Shown: one piece after another, positions 48,279-61,500 of the stretch
Numbering within the stretch: position 1 is the stretch's first letter
Layout of the letters: every line of letters starts with the position of its first letter
Source of the DNA: Rusavskia elegans
Lineage: Eukaryota > Ascomycota > Lecanoromycetes > Teloschistales > Teloschistaceae
Length of the DNA stretch: 64,000 nucleotides
NCBI GenBank assembly: GCA_011316305.1
Contig: SAUG01000004.1
Location: 186,001 to 250,000 of the forward strand
Direction of reading: 5' to 3'
The notes under the pieces: model-generated
What the model was told of the DNA's origin: nothing
Database searches by the model: none
What the model saw: only the letters and a program-made list of their open reading frames with translations
Made by a program: the position numbers and the translations under genes

Positions 48279-49175
48279 ATGTTTACTCTCGTTCTCACCC
48301 CCGTTCACTGCCTTCTCTTAGTCCTCGTCACCTTCACTTTCGCGGTCACCATTGAAATCACTCCCGCCCCGGAGAGTCCCAGCACCCTCTACCTCATCCA
48401 GCGTTGTCGTGAAATTCCTCCGGGCCATTGCTGCCGACCACGTGGAGAGCCTCCCAACCCAGCCGACCCAGCCGACCCCTCTCCACCCCCTGCTCCCCCA
48501 AGCAGGGCCAATCGTCCCGTGTTCTCCCTTCCGCCAGCAACCCATCCCAACAAACGCATCGTCTTCACTGGGCTCGGACCACGTGACATCGCTGCTGCTT
48601 TCACTGGCTACGGAGACGAGCCCGGGTGCCGCGGACGGCCAAAAGCAACATACAATGGTGGGGGAAGGTGGCGTTATGACGTTCCTGCCGACGAAGCAGA
48701 GTTTGTCATCGAGGGTGGCCATTGGATCAGGATGCCTCTGGGGCTCCCGGAGGAAGCGGAAAGGGGATGGGTGGAAGCGGAGGGGGTGACAGGCTTGATC
48801 TTCCACAGCGAAGCTTGGTTCGGTGCAAATACTAGTCCAGGGGATAGATCAGGTCTTTTAAACGCTGCGAGGGCGGCGCTGGATGGGATGGGAAAGGGAG
48901 GCTCGGGACATCCGTTTGGTTGGAAAGTTAGGAGGGTGGGGAAGAGAGTGGTGGATTGGGGCAAGCTGACAATGGGGAAGGAGGGAACATTGGAGAAGAG
49001 GTCAATCAGAAGTCCCAACAAGGGAATAGCATTCTGTACAGCGCCAAGAAGGAGTCTGTGGCCAGATGAGATTTTGGTCAATGGCGAGGTGTACATTTCG
49101 GACGCACCGCAGGGTTCAGTCTACATCAGCGGAAATGGCGGCAAAATTCTCAATTACACGGATACTGCTACTTGA
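48279..49175 (+). CDS. Secreted hypothetical protein (298 aa)
   Basis: Single exon. The frame is open from 48225, but the Met at 48279 begins a convincing signal peptide (MFTLVLTPVHCLLLVLVTFT). Next come LIQRCREIPPGHCCRP with three cysteines, a Pro/Ala-rich linker (about residues 57-75), then VFTGLGPRDIAAAFTGYGD, and WVEAEGVTGLIFHSEAW. The arrangement (signal peptide, CC motif, proline linker, single beta-rich domain) matches uncharacterised secreted proteins shared by Dothideomycetes and Leotiomycetes. The C-terminal half is basic. Function unknown. Confidence 0.7.
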   Translation: MFTLVLTPVHCLLLVLVTFTFAVTIEITPAPESPSTLYLIQRCREIPPGHCCRPRGEPPNPADPADPSPPPAPPSRANRPVFSLPPATHPNKRIVFTGLGPRDIAAAFTGYGDEPGCRGRPKATYNGGGRWRYDVPADEAEFVIEGGHWIRMPLGLPEEAERGWVEAEGVTGLIFHSEAWFGANTSPGDRSGLLNAARAALDGMGKGGSGHPFGWKVRRVGKRVVDWGKLTMGKEGTLEKRSIRSPNKGIAFCTAPRRSLWPDEILVNGEVYISDAPQGSVYISGNGGKILNYTDTAT

Positions 49176-49806
49176 GCAGCATCTCCACCCCTAGCACGCG
49201 AATTGTATCGCTATGGCATTCAAGGTACCAATAATACAACGCTTCCTTACCCTTGCTATCCTCGATGAACTGACTTATCTATGCTGGTACACTCATGTTT
49301 TCCTGTTCGATCAGACGGATCCCCTAAGCAGCTTCAAAGTATGGTCAGAATATCAGACGCTGTGACAAGCAACAGCTGTTCAGATCTGCATGCCATGGCT
49401 TTAGCGATGGATGGTCTACCTGTAAGAGATGCAGGTATCAGTCACTCAAACCAAATCACATATTCTACTTGTTGCGTCTGTGCCGTTAAAACGAAGCAGG
49501 GAACTGGGACGACCTGTGTACTGGTGGATTCCTTGGTCAACTCTGGCTCTCAGTTGGCAAGAGAAACGAGATCTTATAGGCAGTCTTATAATCTACGTAC
49601 ATAGATGCCCCCTAGTCTAACAGATCTATTTGTCGCTTTTGGAGCTATGTCCTACCAGATAAGGTACTCCGTCGACGACAGCCGAGTAAGGAACGGTGAC
49701 ATCTGTGGTGCTGCCGATGACGACGAAGATAGGTCAACAAGAAGCTACTGGGCCTTCACTAATACTTGGTAATGATTGACTTGCTTGTGAACCTGTCCCG
49801 GTGACA
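49176..49806. other. Convergent intergenic region
   Basis: This separates the stop codons of the secreted-protein and glycogen phosphorylase genes. Nothing recognisable is seen. Confidence 0.4.
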
Positions 49807-52800
49807 TCAAGGCTTTGGTGGTAACGGTTCGATATTCCAGATCATATCCGCGTACTCTTGAATGCATCGGTCACTGCTAAAGAACCCCATCCGGCTGACA
49901 CTGGTAATGCACTTGCTGATCCATTCGTCCTGGTCCTTGTACGCCTCGTCGACCAGAGCGTGTGTCTTGACGTAGCTGTTGAAGTCATCGCTGACCAGGT
50001 AGTAGTCCCCATGATCCACGATGGAATTGCATAGGGCCGAGAAATGACCAGCATCGCCGAACATATCGCCCTTGATAGCGTCAAATACCTTCTTGAGGTC
50101 TTCGTCCAATTGGAATTTGCCGTATGTGTGAGCATGGCGGAGGTCTTCCACATCCTCAGCAAGGTTACCGAAGAGGAAAATATTATTCTCTCCGATCTCG
50201 CGTGTGATCTCAATCTGCTCAAGGTCAGCCATTGTGGGAGTCACCGTGCCGATGAGAACTTACGTTGGCTCCATCACAGGTCCCAATGATCAATCCTCCG
50301 TTCAGTACGAATTTCATGTTACTGGTGCCGCTGGCTTCGGTACCGGCAGTCGAAATGTGCTCACTGATGTCAGAAGCCGGAGTGATGATTTCTGCTTTGC
50401 TGACGTTGTAGTCTTCAATGTAAATGACCTTAAGGAGATCGCCGACATCTTTATCGTTGTTGACCACCTCTCCGACGCTACAGACAAGGTGGATGATGGT
50501 CTTGGCCATCCAGTATCCAGGGGCTGCTTTGCCGCCGAAGATTGAAACCCTTGGAGCAAGCTTCTTCCTTTCCTCGGCGCTCATCGCCTTGATCGCCAGA
50601 TAGCGATGAATAACCCCAAGGATATTGAGTTGCTGTCGCTTATATTCGTGTATCCGCTTGACCTGAATGTCAAACAAGGCTTTGGGGTTGACATGGACTC
50701 CAGTAGTGTTCATAATATGCTGAGCAAGTCGTACTTTGTTGGCATACTTGATGTCTTGCCACTCCTTCTTAAAGTCTTTGTCGTCCACATAGTGTTCCAG
50801 CTTGTTCAAGAGTGTGAGATCTTTCAGAAAGTCGTAGCTGCCGACCTTGGAGGCAATAAGTTCGGAAAGACGAGGGTTCGCTTGGTGCAGCCATCGTCGG
50901 GGTGTGATACCATTGGTGACATTGGTGAATTTGTCCGGTCCGTAGATTTTAACGAAGTCTTTCAGTATGGTTGTCTTCACGAGGTCCGAATGGAGTTCAG
51001 CAACGCCGTTGACCTTGTGACTTCCAATCGTGGCAAGGAAGGCCATCCTGACCATCTTTGGCTGCGACTCCTCGATGATCGACACTCGTCCAAGCAGGTC
51101 ACGATCCTTAGGGAATTGCTTTTCCACCATCTGTAGAAACTTCATGTTGATGTCATAGATGATGAGAAGGTGACGAGGAAGCAAATGTTGCAAGAGCGGA
51201 ACAGACCATTTCTCCAGAGCCTCGGGCATGACAGTATGGTTGGTGTAACCGAAGGTGTTGACAACAATATGCCATGCGTCATCCCATTCCAAGCCCTCCA
51301 GGTCGATGAGAATCCGCTGCAATTCCACGATGGCAAGGGTTGGATGGGTGTCATTCAGCTGGATTGCAACTTGGTCCGGGAAAGCCGACCACGGCTTTTT
51401 TGTCTTCTTGAAGCGACGGACAATGTCGAACAGCGAAGCGGCACACCAGAAATATTGCTGTTTTAGGCGGAGCTCTTTGCCTCGGTCAAGATTGTCGTTT
51501 GGGTAGAGCACAGCGGAAATGGTCTCGGCACGCTGTTGATCGGCGACCGATGCCTCATATTCACCAGCATTGAACTTTTGAAAGTCGAACTCTCCCGAAG
51601 AAGCTTTGCTGGACCAGAGACGCAGGTTGTTGGTGGTGGAGGTCTCGTAGCCGGGTATTGGCGCATCATAGGCAACGGCCTGGACAATTTCACCACCCTC
51701 CCACACGGAGACGGTCTTTCCATCCTCGTTTTGGTGCCTGTACACATAGCCGTAGAATTGAATGTTGACAGTAATGTCATGTCGGGGAAATTCCCAAGGA
51801 TTGAAGTCCAGCCAGTAATCTGGGATCTCAACCTGGTACCCATCGACGATCTCTTGTTTGAAAATACCGTATTTGTACCGAAGGGCGTAGCCCCATGCTG
51901 GGTAATTCATGGTAGCCATGCTGTCGAGGAAGCAGGCTGCAAGGCGTCCGAGACCTCCGTTGCCGAGGGCGGCATCGTGTTCCTGTGATATGACGTCCTC
52001 TATCCTGAATCCCAGCTCCGACAATCCGTCTGCATAATCAGTGTCAGTGGGCTTGAATGATTCAAATAGGGGCCATCTACCTCGCGCAACATCCTTCAGA
52101 CCCACGTTGAGCATAGCATTGTCCAGAGCTCGGCCCATGAGAAATTCCAAGGAGAAATCTGACCGATCGTCAGTCAGACCAAAAGCACCTGCGAGGCCTC
52201 TACGTACAGTAAACTCTCTTCTGTCCAGCGAAAGTCTGCCGTTGCTGTGTTTTGTTCCATTCTATGATGAGGCGGTCTCGGAAGGCAAGCGAAGCACCGG
52301 AGTATGCGGCTCTGGAGATTGTCAATGCTGATGGTAACGAGATCCCAGTAGATGTTATGGTTCCTACAATTCATCGCAATTGAACAGTGATCGAGCTAAG
52401 GACGTCTCGATATGGCGAACGGTCTCGTTCTTGGCTCCGTCAGCGAAGGGGCCAGACATCAGTGGCAACGATCTACCTGAAATTCCTCCTTGGTTTTGAA
52501 GCCTTGAGCAGACTAGAGTACCGATGAGAATGGATAGTCTCGAATTCAATACTGGGCTGACGAACGTGTTTCTTCCATCTGACAGAGGAGTCGGATTAGC
52601 ACCAGGAGATGTCAATTGAAACTTTCGGGATTAATCACGCATCTCTTTGGGGTTCCGGGATGCTAGACTCAACGCTCTTGATCTCGGAAGGACCGAAACC
52701 GGTAGCGGTCCGCTTGTGTTTGGGTCTGGTGAACTCAGGGCCAACGGGGCCTTTAAGCTCGGAGATGGGAGCGTTTGTCGAAGGCCTTCTCTCTCGAGTA

Positions 52801-52817
52801 GCAACTGAGGTAGCCAT
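49807..52817 (-). CDS. GPH1: Glycogen phosphorylase
   Basis: Seven exons: 52639-52817, 52566-52578 (13-nt microexon), 52477-52512, 52368-52429, 52208-52311, 50264-52158 and 49807-50214, giving 898 residues. The enzyme releases glucose-1-phosphate from glycogen with pyridoxal phosphate in the cytosol. Conserved blocks: ETSLARSLFNCDELAAYSG, ASLAFRDRLIIEWNKTQQRQ, YYFSLEFLMGRALDNAMLN, QEHDAALGNGGLGRLAACF, QLNDTHPTLAIVEL, NVTNGITPRRWL, VQVKRIHEYKRQQLN-type block (IQVKRIHEYKRQQLN), and TEASGTSNMKFVLNGG with the PLP lysine, then GTCDGANIEI across the last intron. The basic, Ser/Thr-rich N-terminus (residues 1-45) resembles the phosphoregulated tail of yeast Gph1. The reading frame of the microexon (WKKH) is confirmed by family conservation on both sides. 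Confidence 0.94.
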
Positions 52818-52971
52818 TGATTCGGAGGTAGCGTATGTAGAATTGACCTGACTGAGCAAGAGACAGCTAAAATGGAAAAAAAGTCTGTACGACTGATCCT
52901 CGTCTGTTGAGCTCTAGCTTCAACCGATCGCGGGGTCCTTATCGATAGAGGTGGGGGTTCAGGGTTCTTTA
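52818..52971 (-). promoter_or_regulatory. Very short upstream region of glycogen phosphorylase
   Basis: Only 154 bp of normal-composition DNA lie between the start codon and the terminal repeat of the AT-rich element. The promoter is either confined to this stretch or lies in, or was displaced by, the inserted element. Confidence 0.5.
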
Positions 52972-53009
52972 TGGCGGACGGTAGGAGGCTTCCAGACAAA
53001 ATAATTCCT
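52972..53009 (+). repeat. Left TIR of the 8.9-kb element
   Basis: It begins TGGCGGACGGTAGGAGGCTT. Unlike the interior it is not AT-converted. Confidence 0.85.
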
Positions 53010-53988
53010 TAAGCCGTAGAATATCGATCCTAGGATTTTAAAGCTATAAATACCTAGTTATATAGTAGATTTTTAACTTTTTATTATATTTTAATAATTT
53101 TTATAATTTATATTTAATACTATATTTATTATATAATTTAATTTTAAAATTTAAATAATTATAATAATATAGATAGCCGCTATTAAACGCGTATTTATCT
53201 AAATAAAAAATATATAAAAGTTTTTATATAAACTTTTTATTTTTTATTTTTATTAAAAGCTAATTCTTTTAAAATATATATAATATTTAATCCCTATTTT
53301 ATATAGTATTTAATTTTTATTTTATTTTATTTTTTTATTTCTAGAATATTCTATTTATTATACGATAGTAAAAGATTCTATACTAATTATATAATAGATA
53401 ATATTTCTATAAATAAACGCTTTTATATAAATTAATAGATTTTTTGGTTAAAAAATTTTTTATAATTACTAATTAAAACTTTATTCTATTTATATAAATA
53501 GATAGAAATCGTACTATTTTAATTTTACTAAAATATAATATTATATATAATCTCTAGATTATTATAATAGTAAAAATCGTAATATTCCGCTTTTTATATA
53601 TAGCGGCTATTTTTATCTAGTTTCGGAATTAATTAGTAGTTTAATTTTATAAAAACTATTAAAATTTTTAAAATTTAAAATACCGAAAAATTTTTCTATT
53701 ATATATTTATTTATCCGGGTATTATAACGGGTATTATATTAACTATAAATAATTTAACTACGCTATATATTATATTATATAAAATAGTAATTCTTTATTC
53801 GAAATTTTAGATAATAATAATAATAATAATAATAAAGTTTAAAATAATCTATTAAACGATAGTAGCTTGATTAATATAGAATTTTCTAGAAGTTTAAATA
53901 TTAGTAGTAATTTTACTAGTATTATAATTCTAGTATCTAGTTAGATAATATTTAATCTAATTTTCGGATCTATTTTATTATATAATTT

Positions 53989-54396
53989 TATAACGTCCCT
54001 ATATATCAGAAGGCGTTACGTTCGAACCTAGCTATAGCCGTAGACGTAGTCCGAGCTACTAAATAGTAAAGGAATCCTAGCGTAGGTTATTATAACTAAT
54101 CCTATATAGCCGCAGAGATACGGTTATAATATTATAAAATATCTTCGTTATAAAGTAATTAAGAAAAGAATAGTAGAGATATATTTAATAATTATATTAA
54201 TAATTAATAAAAGAAACTATCTATAAAAATAATAAACGATATATATAGTAAAAATAGCCGTAAAGACCGATAGGTAGCCGTCTACTAAAAGTCCTATTAG
54301 AAAGGCGGCTATAGCGGCTATAGACGACTATAGATAATTAGATTTATTTATTTAAACAATCTTTTAGAAAATTTCTATAGAGTCGTAGACGTAATA
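53989..54396. repeat. Left LTR
   Basis: 408 bp; shares AGAAGGCGTTA and the AGCCGTCTA...GCGGCTATAGCGGCTATAG block with the right LTR. Confidence 0.88.
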
Positions 54397-56935
54397 TAGT
54401 CTTTCCTATATCGCTTTTTACCTAGCGTATAGTCTTTCTATAGAGTATAAAAAAAGTATTTTTTCTTTTTTTTTTTTTTTTTTTTTTTTCTTTTATTCTA
54501 TCTCTTAATATCTTTACTATACGTTCTTAATAAGAAAATTATTTAAAGTTTTTTTATCGTATTTAATTAAAAGGAGTTATAATATCTTTTTTTTATTTTC
54601 TATATATCCGTAATTCTTTAAAGGAATATAAAGTCGAAGTTAGTAGTAATATTTATAGTAAATATATTCGGGTTTAGAAATTATATAATCTTTTAATATC
54701 TAATACTATCTATATATTAATCTTTTATTTCTTTTATTTTACTAACCTTTATAAAGAAGTATTTTAAAGATAAAAAAAATAAATTCTGTTTTAATATCGC
54801 TAGTATTTTTAATAAATATTCCGAAGTTTATCGTCGTATTAAGTCTTTTTTTAATTCCGAAAAAGAGATTTATAATAAGCGTTTAGTTTAGAAATCGGAT
54901 CTCTGCCGATTCTTTAATAAATAAGAACGTTTTATTATTTATTATTACGCTTTAAATAAATATAAAAATAATCTTATTATTTAAGAGTAACGCGTATTAT
55001 TTCGGTTTAATTAATTTAATAATCCGGTCGCGTTCTATTCTTCCGTTAGTTTTATACTAGCCGCGTAAGAGGCTTCTATTAAATTAATACCTAGTTTTAA
55101 TTCGGATAATCTAGATTAATTTTTAAAAGATTTTAATTTCTCTTAACCTATAGAAAGCGCGGGTATCTAAAAAAGGTCTAGTTAAAGGCTCCTTCGCCCT
55201 TGCTTTTATAACTAGTTTAAATATTTATATTATAAATTATTTCTAGTTTTTCTAATAGTTTTACTAAATTTTATTCTTTAGTAACTATTTCGTCCTATAA
55301 TAACAAGGACGGATACTAATCGAACTCTTTATCCTTTAGTTATATATTAAGTACCGGGTCCGGCGTTCCTTTATTTTAATCTATTTAATTTAGTTCGTAG
55401 TATTCGATTTTATCTATAACTTTAACTACTTTTTAGTATATCTTCCTAATATAGTTTATCTAAAGCTATTAAATTATTTCTTTATTTTTATTATATTTTT
55501 TAGTAAATTATTAAAAAAAGTAGTAATATTCCTTTTAAATTTTAGTATTCTAAACTTCTCTGCTTTTTTTAAAATTTTTATCTAATTTTATAATATCGTT
55601 ATAATTTATTACTAAAACAATATCTATTTTTTTATATAAAAGGTTTTTATAGACTAGAAAATATATTATTTATAGTTCTATTTTTTTATCTACTATACTT
55701 TTTTCTATTAGTTTTCCTAAAATCGATTCTTTTTATTTATTTTCTAAAATAATATAATTCCTTTAACTTTCGATAATAGTAAAGTTTATTATTTTAATTA
55801 ATCTATTTTTAGTTTTAACTTCGATATTAAAGGTTCTATTATCTTTTATTATTCGTCTATAAAGATATTTTTTAATTTTATTATAGAATCCCTTTATAAT
55901 TTTATTATCTTCCTCTCTATTTATAAAAGCTATTATCTATTAACCTCCGATTTTAACTTTAAACGCTATTATAAGGGGTTTTTCGGTTTTATATAGTTTA
56001 AAATCGATTATTAGCTTTATTTCTCGCGTTTTTTTTAGTTTTTTAGAATAATATCCTATTCCTACTTTATCTAATAGATAAATAGAATAAGTATCGTTAT
56101 AATAGACTAACCAGCTTTTTACTATATATTTATAAAGTAATTTTTCTATTACTTCGAAAAAATATTTAGTTACTTTAATTACTTTTTTATTTAGGTAATT
56201 TTTTTTAAAATATCCTATCTTTCCGTATAAATAATAAACTTTAGTTTTTAATCTTTTAGTTTCGATAGTATCGAGTTCTATTAGGTTTTTTCTAGACTTT
56301 CTTTTAGTAGGTCCTATTTTACTAAGCGCCTATTTATCTAAATATATTTTATACTATTTAGTATCGATTTTTATTATAAATTTAATAAAATCTATTTATA
56401 AATCTAGTTTTTTAATCGCTACTATAGCTTTTTTAACTTTTATTTAAAATCTTTTATAGAAGTAAACTTTTAGAATTAAATCTTTCTAGTCTATTTTATA
56501 AACTAACGTTCTAAATTAAATAGCGTAGGTCGTTACCGACTTTTACTATTTTAAAACTATTAGTTTCCTTCCTATTATTTTATCTTTATTATTATCTCCG
56601 AAGGCTTCTTTTATAGCCGTAATAAAATTACCGAAAGTATAGAAAATCTATAATATTTTATTTTTTTTCTATCTTTCTAGGTTATCGAGATAATCTTCTA
56701 CTCGAAACAATATCTAATAAAAAGTAATCTCTTCTAGATATAATATTATAAATAGAACTTTAACTATTTTATTTAGAAACTGGTTTATATATAATATAAA
56801 GTAGATATTTATCTAAATAATTTATAGCTTTAAAGATCTTTTATTTCCTTTATAGATATTTAGTATTACTACTTTAATAGTATCGCTTCGATCTATAGGT
56901 CGGGATAATAAAACTAATATAATAAATCGTTAAAA

Positions 56936-57343
56936 TATAATATCCCTATATATTAGAAGGCGTTATATTCGAGTCTAGCTATAGCTATAAATATAGTCCG
57001 AGCTATTAAATAGTAAAGGAGTCCTAGTATAGATTATTATAACTAATTCTATATAGCCGTAGAAGTATAGTTATAATATTATAAAGTATCTTCGTTATAA
57101 AGTAATTAAAAACAAAATAGTAGAAACATATTTAATAATTATATTAATAACTAATAAAAGAAACTATTTATAGAAGTAATAAATAATATATATAGTAAAA
57201 GTAGCCGTAAAAACCGATAGATAGCCGTCTATTAAGAGTTCTATTAGAAGAGCGGCTATAGCGGCTATAGGCGGCTATAGATAATTAGACTCGCTTACCT
57301 AATTAATCTTTTAGGAAACTTCTATAGAATCGTAAACGTAACA
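56936..57343. repeat. Right LTR
   Basis: 408 bp; same order of blocks as the left LTR, differing mainly by C/T and G/A changes. Confidence 0.88.
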
Positions 57344-60300
57344 AATTTATTATATATAAAATAAAAAAATAGTTAAATAGATAATAAATAGTTCTATTTT
57401 TAAAACTATTTTTCTATTTTATTATTTTTATATCGGCTATAAATAGCTATCGTATATCTATTTTTTCGGAATTTAATTAATAATCTAGATTTCTATATAG
57501 TAATTAAAACTAGTAGTATAAATCGGTAGTAATATAAATATTAAACTATTAGTTTATATAAAACTAGTATAGATTAAAGTAAATAAAAATAAAAATTAAA
57601 CTTTTATTTCTATATATAATATAGTTAGTCTAATTATAATCTTTTTCCATTATTTTTTTATTATATAACTTTTTTTTACTATTTCTATTTTTATTAACGT
57701 TTATTCCGATAGATGAAAGCTTCTATTATATAAAATATTTACTTTTTAATATTATATAATCCTTTAGCTTTATAGTCTTATATTTCGTTATTTAAAACTT
57801 GATTCTAAAAGGTTTTCTACTATTCTAATTCTATATAACGTTACTATTTAGTTTACTAGCTAATATTACTAACTATTTTATTAATATTTTATATTATCGA
57901 TTCTATTAGTAGACTAAATAGTAATAGAATTAAAGCGGAAAGGTTTATTATATAAAAAACTAAAAATATACTAGTTATAATAGCTTCGGGTCTATTTTAT
58001 ATAGTAAAAAATAAAAGATTTATTAAATTTTCTTCCGCTAATAGAAGTTAAAAACGTTTAAAATTAATAGTTATAGTTTTTTTCTCTTATATAGCGGCTA
58101 GTTCTACTTTAATTTAAAATATTAAAAGTTTTTTTTCAATTTATATAATAGTTAATAGCTTTATTTCTATTTTATCTTTTAGTAATAAAAGATTTAGACT
58201 CTAGCTATCCGACGGTTCTATTTTAATATTTTATTTATACGAAAGTATTTCTATCTATTTAAATTTAATCTTTTATTTATATAAAAAAGGATTTTTTTTA
58301 TTAGCGTAGTAGATAATTAAATAGATTAGATAGTAGTTCGAAATAGATTTAAAACTATTTAAAAATTCTATAATAGTTTATATATAATTAATTTTTTTAA
58401 ATCGAATAGTACCGTATTTAACTAATATTAAGGTTATAAAATAGATTTCGAAAGTAAATCTATATAATTTCTTTTTTTCGATATTTATTATCTAACGATA
58501 AAATATTACTAGAATAATATTATAAATTAATTTTTATAGACTATTAATATCTTTATTACTAATTACAATTTAAAAAATATCTAAAAATATATAAATATTA
58601 TATAAATAGAAAATAAAATATAATAGAATTTTATTTCGTTATTATATAATCTAGTAGTTTATTTTAACTAAATTTATAAATATAATTTCGGTTTTTAATA
58701 ATCTAGAAATAAATTTAGAATATAAATAATATAGCGATTTTCTTTTTTTTTTTTTTTAAATATTTAACTAATAGATTTTTATCTATTTTATTCAAATTTC
58801 TTACTATATATTATAAACTATTTAATATTTTTATATTTTACTAGTCGAAAAAATAGTTATAAAAAAAAAAGATAAAAAAAAAGAATATATAACTATAGTT
58901 ACTAGATAAAATCTTTAATAAATTTAGTTTAAAATTAATATTATATAGAAAGATTCGCGTAGAATAAAATTTTCTAAAATTAGAAATTTTAAAATTTTTT
59001 ATTAGAATATTAAATTATATAATTTAGAAAACCGTATTAAATAAAACGATAAAAATTAGAAAAAAATATAGTAAAAGTTATATCCGAATTTTAAAATATT
59101 ATATAAATTCGCGGAAAAATATTATTAGAAATAAAAATAATCTAATATTAATATTAGCTTTTAAATTCTAAAATTAAATTATATAAAGTTTATTTCGTCG
59201 TTATTTAATATTAGATAGTACTTTTCTATACTATAGTTCTAGAAATATTTTGATTTATTATTATAGATATTAAATCTACTATATAAAATTTTATATACTA
59301 TATAAAAGAGATTTAATTACCGAAAAATAGATATATTAGATAGAAAAAGCTCGTATAATAAAAATTAATTTCGAAAAAAAAAAAGATATAAATATATAAT
59401 AAAAGTAAAAAAATTAAAAATTATTATACGAACTATATATATATTAGTTAATTAGTAATAGTATTAGCTTTTATTATTGATATTATTTAAATTATTAACT
59501 ATATTTTTTAGATTATCTACTAAATCTACTTTTTATACGTTTTCTATATAGTTTTTTAATAGTTATTAATATCTATTTCTTTTTGGTTTTTATATAAAAA
59601 CTAACTATAGATTTATTTTATTTATTCGATAATTATATAATATTTTACGAAGGTTTTAATAGATTATATAATAAAATCTTATTTATTTATTATATAAAAT
59701 TAGTAGCGAATCGATAAAATCGAAACTAAAAAGCTAGAACTATATTATATACTATATAAATATTATTAAAAAAAGATATTTATTTTTATTTAACTAGAAT
59801 TAAATTATTATACGATTTAGAAATTTCATTAAATTTATTTTATTTTTTAATATTATTTTAAAGTTCCGCTAGTTTTTTAGGCAATAGATATATAACGTAG
59901 TTATCTACTATATCTAGTAGATATATATAGAATATATATAGTTTATTTTTTAAATTATTAAATCTATTTTTCTATTTCCGGATATAGTAGCTATTTTATT
60001 TACTAATAAATTTTTTAATTTTATAGTAGATAATTAGAAAATAAATTATAAAAAAAATAATAAAATCTTTAACTTTATATATATTAAAAAGACTAGTTTA
60101 AAAAAATATTTAAAAATAATTTTAAAATTTTTATAAAGTTAGTAGAATTTTTTTAATAGAAAAAAAAAATATATATAATTTAATAAAAGAAATAACTTTT
60201 TATAAACCATTTCTACTAAAATTTAATATATTAATTTTTAATATTTATATTATAGATAAAATAGTTCCGAAATATTATATTTCTATAGATTATATAATAT

Positions 60301-61345
60301 AATTAGTAATATATATCTACTATTATTAATAATTCTATTTTTTAATTTAATTATATAATAGATACTATTTATCTAAAAAATTTTATATAATTAAAATATT
60401 ATTTTAAAATACTAATTAATATATAAATAGAACTTTTAATATAAATTTAAAAAATATAGTAAATAAAAGTATCGATATTAATATAAATTTTAATATTATA
60501 TATTTTTAATTTATTATAACTATTAAAAGATTAAATAAAATTTAATCCGGATATAATATATTTTTTCTAGAATTATTATATATTTATAAAATATTAGTTA
60601 ATATATTTAGATATAAAAAAGTAGTATTAAAAAAAAAAATAATTTCTAAAAAAAATTAGTAATTATAAAATAGAAAAAAATATTATATAATCTTTTAATA
60701 AATTTTCTATATTTATAAAAATAGTTATAGAATTTAACTTTATCTAAATTTTAGATAACTTTAAATTTATATTTTTATATAATAAAATTGTATATAGTTT
60801 AAATAATTTATTTTTTTCTTTTTATCAAATTCTATTATTATACGAGTTTTAAAGTTTATTATAATTAAATAAAGCTAGTTTAACCGATTTAGTAGCTTTT
60901 ACGCTATAAAATATATCAGCGAATTCTAAAATAGATTTTTAGATTAGACCGGCTGACAGCTATTTCAATTTAAATAATCTAAAAATCTAAATAATCCAAA
61001 AATCTAAAAAGTGAATTTTCGATAGATTAAAGTTCTAATAGTATCTATAGTACGAATATCTATTTAATAAATAGTCTAAAATAGAATCTATAATTTAACT
61101 AAAAATAAACCTATATAATCTAACTCGAAAATAAAATTTAACGGTCGCCGTTAAAAGCGGGAATAACGGAAGTTAAATATCTATTTAATAAACCACGCTA
61201 GATTTAACCTAGTTAGATTCTAGTAAAAAAATCTAATATTTTCGATTTAGACGAAGCTAGCCTAGCGGTATATATAGGCGTATATAGGCCTATTAACTAA
61301 AAAGTATTTAAACGAATTTAAAATCGAATCTCTAAATCTTTTTAG

Positions 61346-61500
61346 TCGGTTTTAACCGTCTTAGCCGTTTAGCTATCTTAGCCGTCTTAGCCGCGTAGCT
61401 ACGCAGCTTCGGGTATACCCGAGACCGGCTAATAAGCCGCTTATAAGCCGGTACCGGCTAAAAACCGGCTAAGACGGCTAAAACGGCTGAGACCGGCTTT
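61346..61500. repeat. Palindrome-rich hairpin segment (AGCCGTCTTAGCC repeats)
   Basis: Copies of CTTAGCCG on the left (61357-61392) face their complements (CGGCTAAGACGGCTAAAACG) on the right (61466-61485). Between them lie the short perfect palindromes TCGGGTATACCCGA and AGCCGGTACCGGCT. The segment is GC-richer than its surroundings and could fold into a long hairpin. Such repeats are typical of subterminal regions of DNA transposons. Confidence 0.65.

Larger units (their letters stand above)
53989..57343. mobile_element. Nested LTR retrotransposon with AATTT target duplication
   Basis: Two direct repeats of 408 bp, 53989-54396 and 56936-57343, align along their full length with mostly transition differences. 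Each starts TATAA and the right one ends GTAACA, consistent with an original TGTAAC...GTAACA LTR after RIP. AATTT lies directly outside both ends (53984-53988, 57344-57348). The interior is only 2.5 kb and has no readable frame, so the element was a short non-autonomous or internally deleted LTR element before or after RIP. A poly-T tract sits just inside the left LTR at about 54465-54490. Confidence 0.88.
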
